Shown piece by piece: positions 23,380 to 31,452 of a stretch of 64,000 nt of DNA. The stretch is taken from the NCBI GenBank assembly GCA_019114585.1, contig DXFE01000042.1:1-64000 (forward strand), given 5' to 3'. This DNA is from Gemmiger_A avium (GTDB lineage: Bacteria; Bacillota; Clostridia; Oscillospirales; Ruminococcaceae). Numbering within the stretch: the first letter of the stretch is position 1; each line of letters begins with the position of its first letter. The translations under genes were made by a program, and so were the position numbers. The notes beneath the pieces are model-generated. The model ran no database searches. It saw only the letters and a list, made by a program, of their open reading frames with translations, and was not told the DNA's origin.

Positions 23380-23964
23380 TTATTTGGCCGTGTTGATGAA
23401 CTGGCGGTTCTGCCAGATGTACTGCGCGCCGCTGAGCACCGTGACCAGCGCCACCAGCCAGCACAGCCCCTTGGAGACCCAGTAAAACGCCTGGTTGGCG
23501 GCCATACTGCCGCCCAGGCTCAGTGCCCCCAGGCCGAAGTAGTAGACCAGGATGGTGACCATCTGCAGCACGGTTTTGATCTTGCCCCACCAGTTGGCGG
23601 CGATGACCTTGCCGCCGGGGGCGCTGGCCGCCACCATCCGTACACCGGACACGGCGAATTCCCGGGCCAGGATCAGGGTGAGCACCACCGGGCTGCAGAC
23701 CCCGTCCTTCATCATGTACAGAAAGGCGGTGGTGGTGAGCAGCTTATCGGCCAGCGGGTCGGCAAATTTGCCGAAATCGGTGACCAGGTGCCAGCGGCGG
23801 GCCAGGTAGCCGTCCAGAAAGTCGGTGAAACTGGCCACCGCGAATACCGCCCCCGCCAGGAAATATCCCGCAGGCTGATAGGCCAGCAGAACCCCGCCGG
23901 CAAACAGCATAAAGACGGGAACCAGCAGAATACGCACCAGGGTCAGTTTGTTGGGAAGATTCAT
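23380..23964 (-). CDS. pgsA: CDP-diacylglycerol--glycerol-3-phosphate 3-phosphatidyltransferase
   Basis: The 194-residue membrane protein has the CDP-alcohol phosphatidyltransferase signature D-G-x2-A-R-x8-G-x3-D-x3-D in DFLDGYLARRWHLVTDFGKFADPLADK, with about four to five transmembrane helices. It makes phosphatidylglycerolphosphate in the cytoplasmic membrane, the first committed step to phosphatidylglycerol. The start MNLPNKLTLVRILLVPVF is typical and AAGGAG precedes it. It lies downstream of rimO, separated by a hairpin with TTTTC that may attenuate read-through. Confidence 0.93.
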   Translation of the reverse strand: MNLPNKLTLVRILLVPVFMLFAGGVLLAYQPAGYFLAGAVFAVASFTDFLDGYLARRWHLVTDFGKFADPLADKLLTTTAFLYMMKDGVCSPVVLTLILAREFAVSGVRMVAASAPGGKVIAANWWGKIKTVLQMVTILVYYFGLGALSLGGSMAANQAFYWVSKGLCWLVALVTVLSGAQYIWQNRQFINTAK

Positions 23965-23980
23965 GGGAAACGCTCCTTAT

Positions 23981-24010
23981 GACGAAAACCGCCCGGGAAA
24001 GCCCGGGCGG
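23981..24010 (-). terminator. Hairpin/terminator between rimO and pgsA
   Basis: A 9-bp stem CCGCCCGGG/CCCGGGCGG with loop of 4 is followed on the - strand by TTTTCGTC. It starts 6 bases past the rimO stop and reaches close to the pgsA SD. Confidence 0.6.
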
Positions 24011-24016
24011 GTAGAA

Positions 24017-25345
24017 TTACTCGGCGGATTCGACCGGCACGCCGTACAGGTCGCACAGATCGCTTTCTTCTATGAGTATATCATAAAATTCGCCGGGGTA
24101 AAGGGGCATTTCGCTGGAAACGCAGACATTTCCGTCGATCTCGGGGGCGTCGGCGGCGCTGCGGCAGAGGTACAGGCCGGTTTCCTCATCCACCCCGTCG
24201 CAGATCACCCGCACCGTCTGGCCCACCCGGGCGGCCTGCTTTTCGCCCATGATGCGGCTTTGCAGGTCCATGATCCGGTCGGCCCGGCGCTGTTTTTCCT
24301 CTTCCTCGATCTGGCCGGGCATGGTGGCGGCCACGGTGTTCTCCTCGGCGCTGTAGGCAAAGCAGCCCAGCCGGTCGAACCGCACATCGTGCACGAACTG
24401 GCACAGTTCCTCAAACTGTTCCTCGCTCTCGCCGGGGAAGCCCGCGATCAGGGTGGTGCGCAGCACGATCCCCGGGATGGCCGCCCGCAGCCGGGTGATG
24501 GCGCTGTCCACGGCGGCCCGGCCGCCCTTGCGGTTCATGCCTTTCAGAATCTCGTCGTTGCAGTGCTGGATGGGCAGATCCAGATACTTGACCACCTTGT
24601 CGCAGGAGGCCAGCGTTTCGATGAATTCATCGGTGATGCGCTCCGGATAGGCATAGAGCAGCCGGATCCAGACCAGCCCCTCGATGGCGTTCAGCCCCCG
24701 CAGCAGCTCGCAGATCTGGTTTTTGCCCTGGTCGTCCCCGTAGGCGGTGGGGTCCTGGGCTACCACGATCAGTTCCTTGACCCCTTCCTCGGCCAGCCAG
24801 CGGGCCTCGGCCAGGCAGTCCTCCAGCGGACGGCTGCGCAGCGGGCCCCGGATCATGGGGATGGCGCAGTAATGGCAGCGGTTGTTGCAGCCCTCGGCGA
24901 TCTTCAGATAGGCGAAGTGCCGGGGGGTGGAGATCACCCGGGCGCCGCCCAAAGCCAGAGCGGTCTTGGGGCCGTAGCTCTCCACCGTTTCGCCGCCGGC
25001 CACCCGCTCCAGAATGGCGGGCAGCGCCGCGTTGGAGCCGATGCCTACCACCGCGTCCACCTCGGGCATTTCCTCCCGGATCTGCTGACGGTACCGCTCG
25101 GCCAGGCAGCCGGTGACGATCACCTTCAGGTTCGGGTTTTCCTCCTTGTAGGCGCAGACGGTCAGGATGGTTTCGATGGCTTCCGCCTTGGCGCTTTCGA
25201 TAAAGCCGCAGGTGTTGATGATGACCGCGTCGGCTTCCCGGGGTTCGGCCACGGTGGTGTGGCCCGCCCGCAGCAGGCTGTGGCAGAATACATCCGCGTC
25301 TACCTGATTTTTCGGGCAGCCCAGCGAGATCACGGCAATTTTCAT
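24017..25345 (-). CDS. rimO: Ribosomal protein S12 methylthiotransferase RimO
   Basis: The 442-residue protein has the three parts of a methylthiotransferase. The N-terminal UPF0004 domain has cysteines in SLGCPKNQVDAD, INTCGFI and TGCLAERY. The radical SAM core has CNNRCHYCAIP, and the C-terminal TRAM domain ends about residue 440. The VDAD and PKN features favour RimO (Asp of ribosomal protein S12) over MiaB. It needs two [4Fe-4S] clusters. The ATG at 25345 is chosen because GGGAGGT precedes it; the longer frame adds only MSLYREVP. It is co-directional with recX and recA upstream. Confidence 0.94.
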   Translation of the reverse strand: MKIAVISLGCPKNQVDADVFCHSLLRAGHTTVAEPREADAVIINTCGFIESAKAEAIETILTVCAYKEENPNLKVIVTGCLAERYRQQIREEMPEVDAVVGIGSNAALPAILERVAGGETVESYGPKTALALGGARVISTPRHFAYLKIAEGCNNRCHYCAIPMIRGPLRSRPLEDCLAEARWLAEEGVKELIVVAQDPTAYGDDQGKNQICELLRGLNAIEGLVWIRLLYAYPERITDEFIETLASCDKVVKYLDLPIQHCNDEILKGMNRKGGRAAVDSAITRLRAAIPGIVLRTTLIAGFPGESEEQFEELCQFVHDVRFDRLGCFAYSAEENTVAATMPGQIEEEEKQRRADRIMDLQSRIMGEKQAARVGQTVRVICDGVDEETGLYLCRSAADAPEIDGNVCVSSEMPLYPGEFYDILIEESDLCDLYGVPVESAE

Positions 25346-25422
25346 AGGTACCTCCCTGTACAGCGACACCGCACCACCCCTGCGGGCCGTGCGGCATCGG
25401 ATCGTGCTTGTTTGATGCGGGG

Positions 25423-26052
25423 TTATTCCTCCCGCTGTTCCTGCCAGGCGGCCAGCGCCGCCCGGATATCCTCATGGGTAAAGCCCCGGCGGGCCAGGGC
25501 GGCCTTGACCTTGTCGGTCTCGCCGGCGGCCAGGCGGGCGCCGTAGGGGCGTTCCAGCAGGCGGAGAATCGCCTGCCGGGCGGGGGACAGTTCCTCCCCG
25601 TCCTCCGCGAACAGCTCTGCCAGCGTGTCCTCGATCACGCCCTCGTCCACCCCGCAGCGGGCCAGCTGCATCCGGATGTCCCGGGGGCTTTTGTTGCGGC
25701 GGGCCATCCAGGCCGCTTTCTGGCGGGCAAAGGAGGCGTCGTCCAGCAGATCCAGCTGCTGCATCTTGGCCACCGCCGCCGCGGCGGAGTGCTCGTCAAA
25801 ATCCCGGCAGAGACGCTGGTACAGCTCCCCCGCCGCCCACAGCCGCACCGACAGACAGCGCAGCGCCTTGTCGCAGGCCTTGCGGGTATCGCTGGCCGCC
25901 CGCAGTTCGTCCAGTTCCTCGGGGGTGAAGCAGTCCCCCTCCTCAATATGGCGGGTGAAAAAGGTCTCGCTGTCCAGCGAGAAGAGAAAGCCCTCCTCCC
26001 CGAACAGGGCAAACCGGCCTTTCCGGGTGGTCTGGATGGCGGTGATGCGCAT
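25423..26052 (-). CDS. recX: Regulatory protein RecX
   Basis: This 209-residue all-helical protein has the tandem three-helix RecX repeats: ALRCLSVRLWAAGELYQRL, then AVAKMQQLDLLDDASFARQ, SPRDIRMQLARCGVDEGVIEDTL and ALARRGFTHEDIRAAL. RecX binds inside the RecA filament groove and modulates recombinase activity. The start ATG directly follows the recA TAA stop (26053-26055), so the two are translationally linked. The position after recA is classic. Confidence 0.93.
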   Translation of the reverse strand: MRITAIQTTRKGRFALFGEEGFLFSLDSETFFTRHIEEGDCFTPEELDELRAASDTRKACDKALRCLSVRLWAAGELYQRLCRDFDEHSAAAAVAKMQQLDLLDDASFARQKAAWMARRNKSPRDIRMQLARCGVDEGVIEDTLAELFAEDGEELSPARQAILRLLERPYGARLAAGETDKVKAALARRGFTHEDIRAALAAWQEQREE

Positions 26053-27210
26053 TTAGTCCTCCACCATGATGTCCAGATCGGCTTCCTTGGCGCGGGCCAC
26101 CGCGTCGGAGGGCAGCTTGGCGGAGGCGGCGGGCGCGGGCACCGTTACCGGTTCCACCTTGCCCTTTTTGCCGGCGGCCAGCAGCTTGTCGGCGTTGGCG
26201 CGCACGATACTCTCCACCTCGGCCATGAAGTCGGGGTGCTCTTTCAGGTAGATCTTCACGTTGTCGCGGCCCTGACCCAGGCGGGTATCGCCGTAGCTGA
26301 ACCAGGCGCCGCTCTTCTGGATCACGCCCAGCCGCACGGCCAGGTCCAGCACCTCGCCGGTTTTGGAGATGCCCTCGCCGAACATGATGTCGAACTCGGC
26401 CTCCTTGAACGGGGGGGCCACCTTGTTCTTGACCACCTTGGCCCGGGTGCGGTTGCCGATGAACTGGCCGCTGGTATCCTTCAGGCCCTCGATGCGGCGC
26501 ACGTCGATCCGCACGCTGGAGTAGTATTTCAGCGCACGGCCGCCGGCGGTGACCTCCGGGTTGCCGTAGACCACGCCCACCTTTTCACGCAGCTGGTTGA
26601 TGAAGATGGCCACGGTGTTGGTTTTGCCGATGACGCCGGTGAGTTTGCGCAGCGCCTGGCTCATCAGGCGGGCCTGCAAACCCACGTGGGAATCGCCCAT
26701 CTCGCCCTCGATCTCGGCGCGGGGCACCATGGCGGCCACCGAGTCGATAACGATGGCGTCGATAGCGCCGGAACGCACCAGCGCCTCGCAGATTTCCAGG
26801 GCCTGCTCGCCGGTGTCCGGCTGGCTGACCAGCAGGCTGTCGATGTCCACGCCCAGCGCCCGGGCATAGACCGGGTCCAGGGCGTGCTCCACGTCGATGA
26901 AGGCCACCTCGCCGCCGGCCTTCTGGGCCTCGGCCAGCACATGCAGGGCCAGGGTGGTTTTACCGCTGGACTCCGGCCCGAAGATCTCGATCACACGGCC
27001 GCGGGGCACACCGCCCACGCCCAGCGCCAGATCCAGGGACAGGCTGCCGGTGGAGATGGCATCCACCTGCATGGCCACGTTGGCCCCCAGCTTCATGACG
27101 GCGCCCTTGCCGAACTGTTTTTCAATCTGGGCCAGCGCGGTTTCCAGCGCGGCCTTTTTATCACTGCCCTGCTTCTTTTCCGGCGAAGCAGCGTTTTTCT
27201 TTTCAGCCAT
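26053..27210 (-). CDS. recA: Recombinase RecA
   Basis: The 385-residue protein has all RecA landmarks. Walker A GPESSGKTT is followed by VAFIDVEHALDP, Walker B VIDSVAAM, L1 SHVGLQARLMSQALRKL, FINQLREKVGV and the C-terminal domain, with a Pro/Ala/Lys-rich tail ending MVED. It promotes strand exchange and SOS induction. The N-terminus is extended by about 17 charged residues (MAEKKNAASPEKKQGSD) compared with short forms. ATG 27210 is chosen on family length; AAAGGAG lies upstream. A TATACT promoter with an overlapping palindrome lies at 27287-27326. Confidence 0.97.
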   Translation of the reverse strand: MAEKKNAASPEKKQGSDKKAALETALAQIEKQFGKGAVMKLGANVAMQVDAISTGSLSLDLALGVGGVPRGRVIEIFGPESSGKTTLALHVLAEAQKAGGEVAFIDVEHALDPVYARALGVDIDSLLVSQPDTGEQALEICEALVRSGAIDAIVIDSVAAMVPRAEIEGEMGDSHVGLQARLMSQALRKLTGVIGKTNTVAIFINQLREKVGVVYGNPEVTAGGRALKYYSSVRIDVRRIEGLKDTSGQFIGNRTRAKVVKNKVAPPFKEAEFDIMFGEGISKTGEVLDLAVRLGVIQKSGAWFSYGDTRLGQGRDNVKIYLKEHPDFMAEVESIVRANADKLLAAGKKGKVEPVTVPAPAASAKLPSDAVARAKEADLDIMVED

Positions 27211-27286
27211 ATATCCTGCAGCTCCTTTAGCTCCGCCCGGGGGCGGGAATTGGTTCGGTAAAGCCGCCAACGCGGCCCATGCCTAT

Positions 27287-27326
27287 AGTATACCCGATTT
27301 GCGGGCAAATTACAACTAAAAGTTGT
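27287..27326 (-). promoter_or_regulatory. recA promoter with overlapping dyad
   Basis: On the - strand, TTGTAA (27310-27315), a 17-bp spacer and TATACT (27287-27292). A dyad ACAACT-TTT-AGTTGT (27312-27326) overlaps the -35. It is in operator position but does not match the Gram-positive LexA consensus (CGAAC-N4-GTTCG), so an SOS role is only a possibility. Confidence 0.65.
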
Positions 27327-27333
27327 TGCAAAT

Positions 27334-28197
27334 TTACGATTTTTCTGCCCAGACCACCCGGGGATTGCCGCCGTAGTCCTGCCCGCTGCCGATGTTTGTC
27401 CAGCCCTGGGCGGCCAGCAGCCCGCGGACGGCCTGTTCCTGCTGCCAGCCGATCTCCAGCACCAGCCAGCCGCCGGGGCGCAAGGGTTCCCGGTAGGCGG
27501 CGGCGATATGGCGGTAGAAATCCAGCCCGTCGGCCCCGGCGGCCAGCGCCATGGCGGGCTCAAAGGTCACCTCCGGCTGGAGAGCGTCCATCTCTTCCCC
27601 GGTCAGGTAGGGCGGATTGGAAACGATCAGATCCAGCTGCCCGGCGGACAGGGTGTCCTGCCAGGTGAAGATATCCCCCTGCACCGGCACGGGGGCCGGG
27701 CCCGGGCGGGCGGCGGCCTGTTCGGTGCAGTTGCGCTGCAGATAGGCAAAGGCCTCGGGGCTTTTTTCCAGCAGGGTGACGTGGGCGGCGGGCACCAGGC
27801 TGCGCACCCCCAGCCCCAGCGCGCCGGTGCCGGCGCAGAGATCCAGCACCCGGGGGGCGGGCAGGTCCCGCACCCGGGCGGCGGCGGCTTCGCAGACCAC
27901 CTCGGTATCCGCCCGGGGGATCAGCACCCCCGGCCCCACCGCCAGCTCCATATCCAGAAAGGGCCAGCGCCCGGCCAGATACTGCAGCGGTATACGCCCG
28001 GCCCGCTGCCGGGCCAGGTCTTCCAGCCTGGCGGCCTCGCTTTCCGAGAGGGGGGTATCGTCCAGCCGGGGATCCCGGCCGGTGACATAGCGCAGCAGCC
28101 AGGCCGCGTCAAAGGACGGGTCGGGGCAGCCGGCGTCCCGCAGGCGGCCGGTCAGCTGAGCACAGGCCAGCCGCAAAGGCAGCCCGGCGGTTACCAC
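27334..28197 (-). CDS. prmC: Peptide chain release factor N5-glutamine methyltransferase
   Basis: The 287-residue protein has an N-terminal helical domain (about 1-90, RIPLQYLAGRWPF) and a SAM methyltransferase domain with VLDLCAGTGALGLGV and the catalytic NPPY motif (IVSNPPYLTGEEM). It methylates the Gln of the GGQ motif in release factors RF1 and RF2. The GTG start at 28197 overlaps the last codons of the upstream DUF1385 gene, a gene pair conserved in Firmicutes. The prfA gene is not in the window. Confidence 0.92.
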   Translation of the reverse strand: MVTAGLPLRLACAQLTGRLRDAGCPDPSFDAAWLLRYVTGRDPRLDDTPLSESEAARLEDLARQRAGRIPLQYLAGRWPFLDMELAVGPGVLIPRADTEVVCEAAAARVRDLPAPRVLDLCAGTGALGLGVRSLVPAAHVTLLEKSPEAFAYLQRNCTEQAAARPGPAPVPVQGDIFTWQDTLSAGQLDLIVSNPPYLTGEEMDALQPEVTFEPAMALAAGADGLDFYRHIAAAYREPLRPGGWLVLEIGWQQEQAVRGLLAAQGWTNIGSGQDYGGNPRVVWAEKS

Positions 28198-29135
28198 AGG
28201 CCGTCCTCCGGCTTGTCCGGCAGAACGGGGGTCACGGCGGCGATGGCCACCTCGATCATGGAATCGTCCGGCTCAAAGGTGGTCAGCCGCTGGAGCCACA
28301 GCCCCGGCGCGCTGATGATGCGGGTGAACAGGTTGTCGTACCGGCCGGCCAGCTTGATGAGCTCGTAGCTGATGCCCATGACCACCGGCAGCAGCAACAG
28401 CTTGTACACCACCCGCAGGGCGGTGCTGGGCCAGGGAAGCACGCTGGAGACCAGAATGCTGATCAGGATGACCAGGAAGATAAAGCTGGTGCCGCAGCGG
28501 GGATGGAACCGGCGGCAGGGGCGGATGTTCTCCACCGTCAGGGGCAGACCGGCCTCGTAGCAGGCGATGGTCTTGTGCTCGGCCCCGTGGTACTGGAACA
28601 GCCGGTGGATCTCCTTCATACGGCTGCACAGATACATGTAGCTCAGGAAGATGATCATCTTGAAGATGCCTTCCAGCAAAGCGCGGAAGCCGTCCACCGG
28701 CAGCACTTTGGTCAGCAGGCCGGTGAGCAGGGTGGGCAGCACCAGAAACAGCAGAATGGCCAGACCGCCGCCGGCCAGCGCCGCCAGCGCCATGATCACC
28801 GACTGGAGCTTTTCCCCGGCGTGGGCTTCCAGCCAGGCGTCAAAGCGGGATTTTTCCTCTTCCTGTTCCTCCTCGGTCATGCTCAGTTCGGCGGAATGCA
28901 TTAAGTACCGGTAGCCCAGCACCATGTTCTCCACCATGGCCAGCACCCCGCGTACAAAGGGGATGCGGGCCCAGGCGTGATGGCGCACGGTGTCGTAGCT
29001 CAGGTCGATCTCACCGTCGGGCTTGCGCACGGCCACACAGATTTTTTCAGGGCCGCGCATCATGATGCCCTCCATGAGGGCCTGGCCGCCCACGCTGGTT
29101 TTAAAGCGTTCTTTGGGGGTATGTTGGGTTGGCAT
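28191..29135 (-). CDS. DUF1385 membrane protein (YqhQ-like)
   Basis: The 314-residue protein begins with the family hallmark GGQALMEGIMMRGPEKICVAVRKPDGEI and contains YHGAEHKTIACYEAGLPLTVENIRPCRRFHPRCGTSFIF, also typical. Four to five transmembrane segments cover residues about 100-250. The function of DUF1385 proteins is not established, though they associate with prmC and prfA in gene order. The SD AAAGGAG precedes the ATG. A possible metal-binding set (H, C, H, C in the HGAEH to CGT stretch) is visible. Confidence 0.9.
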   Translation of the reverse strand: MPTQHTPKERFKTSVGGQALMEGIMMRGPEKICVAVRKPDGEIDLSYDTVRHHAWARIPFVRGVLAMVENMVLGYRYLMHSAELSMTEEEQEEEKSRFDAWLEAHAGEKLQSVIMALAALAGGGLAILLFLVLPTLLTGLLTKVLPVDGFRALLEGIFKMIIFLSYMYLCSRMKEIHRLFQYHGAEHKTIACYEAGLPLTVENIRPCRRFHPRCGTSFIFLVILISILVSSVLPWPSTALRVVYKLLLLPVVMGISYELIKLAGRYDNLFTRIISAPGLWLQRLTTFEPDDSMIEVAIAAVTPVLPDKPEDGLW

Positions 29136-29218
29136 GGGTTCTCCTTTCGGGGCGGCCGGAAAGGCCGCCGGTGCGTCGCAGAATTATCGGCCCGGCGCGG
29201 GCCGCGATAAGGCAGGGT

Positions 29219-30658
29219 TCAGGGGTCGGGACGGGCCCGGCCGGGGATGTACAGGGGCAGGCGGATCTTGACGGCGGTGCCTTTGCCCAGCTCGGAGGTA
29301 ATGTCCACCGCGCCGTCCATGGCGGTGATGATCTCATCCACCACCGCCAGGCCGATGCCGCTGCCGCGCACCGCGCCCTTGCCCTTGAAGAATTTCAGTT
29401 TGACGTTTTCCAGATCGTCCGGCGCAATGCCCCGGCCTTCGTCCCGGATGATCACATAGGCGTTTTCCCCGTCGTCCAGCAAGTCCAGGGTGATGGCCCC
29501 GCCCGGCGAGGAATACTTGATGGCGTTGTCCAGCACGTTGATGAACACCTGACGCAGCCGCCCCGCGTCGCCCAGGATGGGCAGGGGCAGGTCGGGTTCC
29601 TCATAGACCAGCCGCAGCCCTTCCTGCTTGATGCGGGCCTCCACAAAGAGGGCCGCGTCGGTCAGTTCCGCCACCAGGTCCAGGGGGGTCAGTTCCATCT
29701 TGATGCCGTTCTGCATCCGGGAAAAGTCCAGCAGTTCCTCCACCATGTCGTAGAGGCGGTCGGTCTCCCGGCCGATGATGGCGATGCCCTTGCGGTAGTT
29801 TTCGTCCTCCGGGTCCCGGATCTGGGCGATGGTCTCCACCCAGCCCCGGATGCTGGTAAGCGGGGTGCGCAGTTCATGGCTTACCGAAGAGATAAAATCG
29901 TTTTTCAGCTTTTCGGTCTTGCTCAGATCCTCCGCCATCTGGTTGATGGTGGTGCACAGGCGGCCGATCTCGTCGTTTTTATTGTCCGTTTCGGGCAGGC
30001 GGGCACTCAGATCGCCCCGGGCAATGCGGGCGGCGATGTTCTCCACCTGGCCCAGCGGGTTGACGATGGAGCGCACAAAGAACAGCCCCGACCAGAGGCT
30101 GAAGCCCAGGATCACGGCGATCAGCGCCAGGCTGATCACCGCGTTCTGGGACAGAGCATCGTCCACCAGTTCCAGGCTGGTGGACATGCGCAGCGCGGCC
30201 ACGTCCTCGGCGGCATAGGGGGTGAGCATGGTGATGGCCAGCACCCGTTCCCCGGCGGCGGAGGTATAGATGCGCCGGGCGGTACCGCCCGTCTCCACGG
30301 CGGCGTCCAGTTCTGCGCTCCAATCCCCTTCCCCGTCGGCGGGCAGGTAGCCGCTGGAGGTGGCGATCAGCCCGCCGTCCGCGTCCAGCAGCATGAATTC
30401 AAATTTGTCCTTGGCGTCGAACTGCTCCACCATCCGGCGCAGCGCCAGGCTGCGGGCCTGGGCGGTGGCGGCGGCGGTGGGGCCCACGTTCATCTTCAGC
30501 TGGCCGGAAATGCTGGAAAACCGGCTGAGAATCGCCTGTTCCACCCCGCTGTAGTAGCTCTGGCGGTTGGCCACCAGGAAAACCGCCTCGGCCAGGATCA
30601 GCGCGATCAGGGTGATCAGAAGGCTGCCGGTGAGCCAGCGTTTTGTGATACTGTTCAT
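29219..30658 (-). CDS. Sensor histidine kinase, PhoR/WalK-like
   Basis: The 479-residue kinase has an N-terminal transmembrane helix (about 9-30), an extracytoplasmic sensor of about 140 residues, a second helix (about 172-198), and a HAMP linker with DNKNDEIGRLCTTINQM. HisKA follows with phosphoacceptor H261 in SVSHELRTPLTSIRGW, then a HATPase domain with N box NVLDNAIKYSSPGG and G boxes DEGRGIAP and GSGIGLAVV. The sensor domain looks like a single Cache/PAS-like unit (EFMLLDADGGLIATSSGYL). It follows its response regulator by 38 bases. The stimulus is unknown, but the phosphate-type PhoR family is closest by layout. Confidence 0.92.
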   Translation of the reverse strand: MNSITKRWLTGSLLITLIALILAEAVFLVANRQSYYSGVEQAILSRFSSISGQLKMNVGPTAAATAQARSLALRRMVEQFDAKDKFEFMLLDADGGLIATSSGYLPADGEGDWSAELDAAVETGGTARRIYTSAAGERVLAITMLTPYAAEDVAALRMSTSLELVDDALSQNAVISLALIAVILGFSLWSGLFFVRSIVNPLGQVENIAARIARGDLSARLPETDNKNDEIGRLCTTINQMAEDLSKTEKLKNDFISSVSHELRTPLTSIRGWVETIAQIRDPEDENYRKGIAIIGRETDRLYDMVEELLDFSRMQNGIKMELTPLDLVAELTDAALFVEARIKQEGLRLVYEEPDLPLPILGDAGRLRQVFINVLDNAIKYSSPGGAITLDLLDDGENAYVIIRDEGRGIAPDDLENVKLKFFKGKGAVRGSGIGLAVVDEIITAMDGAVDITSELGKGTAVKIRLPLYIPGRARPDP

Positions 30659-30696
30659 GGCAGCCTCCTTTCCGGCAAAGGTTCAGCGGGACGCGG

Positions 30697-31395
30697 TCAG
30701 CCGTTCCAGCGGTAGCCGTAGCCCCAGACAGTAAGGATGTGCTTGGGCTGGGAGGGCTCGTCCTCGATCTTCATGCGCAGGCGGCGGATGTTCACGTCCA
30801 CGATCTTCACGTCGCCGTAGTAATTTTCGCCCCAGACCCCTTCCAGAATCTTTTCCCGCACCAGGGCGGTGCCGGGGTTCTGGAAAAACAGTTCCATGAT
30901 CTGGAACTCCACCTGGGTCAGGTCGATGGGTTCGCCGTCCTTGTACAGGATGCGGGCTTTTTCGTCCAGCACAAAGCTGCCGCTGACCAGCCGGGTATCC
31001 GGCGGGGCCGCCGCGGCGTCGCCCCCGGTGCGGGCCACCCGGCGGCAGAGCGCCTCAATGCGGGCCAGCAGTTCGGACACGCTGAACGGTTTGGTCATGT
31101 AGTCGTCGGCGCCGATGGACAGGCCCCGGATCTTGTCCGATTCCAGGCCCTTGGCGCTCAGGATGATGATGCCGATGGCGGAGTCGTCCCGGCGGATGGT
31201 CTCACACAGGGAAAACCCGTTCATGCCGGGCAGCATCACGTCCAGCACCGCCGCGTCGCAGCGCTGGGCACTGAGCAGTTCCAGCCCGCGCTCGGCGGTG
31301 GGGGCTTCCAGCACCTCGTACCCCGCCATGCGCAGGTTGAGGGCGATCAGCTCCCGGATGCTGGTTTCGTCTTCCACTACCAGTACACGTTTCAT
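30697..31395 (-). CDS. OmpR-family response regulator
   Basis: The 232-residue protein has a receiver domain (VVEDETSIRELI, phospho-acceptor D52 in VLDVMLPGMNG, K in ILSAKGLESDKI) and a winged-helix DNA-binding domain (from about 135). The C-terminal part has LTQVEFQIMELFFQNPGTALVREKILEGVWGENYYGDVKIVDVNIRRLRMKIE. It pairs with the kinase gene just downstream. AAGGAGGT lies upstream of the ATG. The lipoprotein gene 57 bases upstream is in the same direction and may be part of the same unit. Confidence 0.95.
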   Translation of the reverse strand: MKRVLVVEDETSIRELIALNLRMAGYEVLEAPTAERGLELLSAQRCDAAVLDVMLPGMNGFSLCETIRRDDSAIGIIILSAKGLESDKIRGLSIGADDYMTKPFSVSELLARIEALCRRVARTGGDAAAAPPDTRLVSGSFVLDEKARILYKDGEPIDLTQVEFQIMELFFQNPGTALVREKILEGVWGENYYGDVKIVDVNIRRLRMKIEDEPSQPKHILTVWGYGYRWNG

Positions 31396-31452
31396 AGGGT
31401 TTGGACCTCCTTCGCCGCCCGCAGGCGGCGCGATTTACCAGAAAACCGGTGC

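Noticed and set aside
27312..27326. Canonical LexA box at recA
   Set aside because: The dyad ACAACT/AGTTGT does not match CGAAC-N4-GTTCG.
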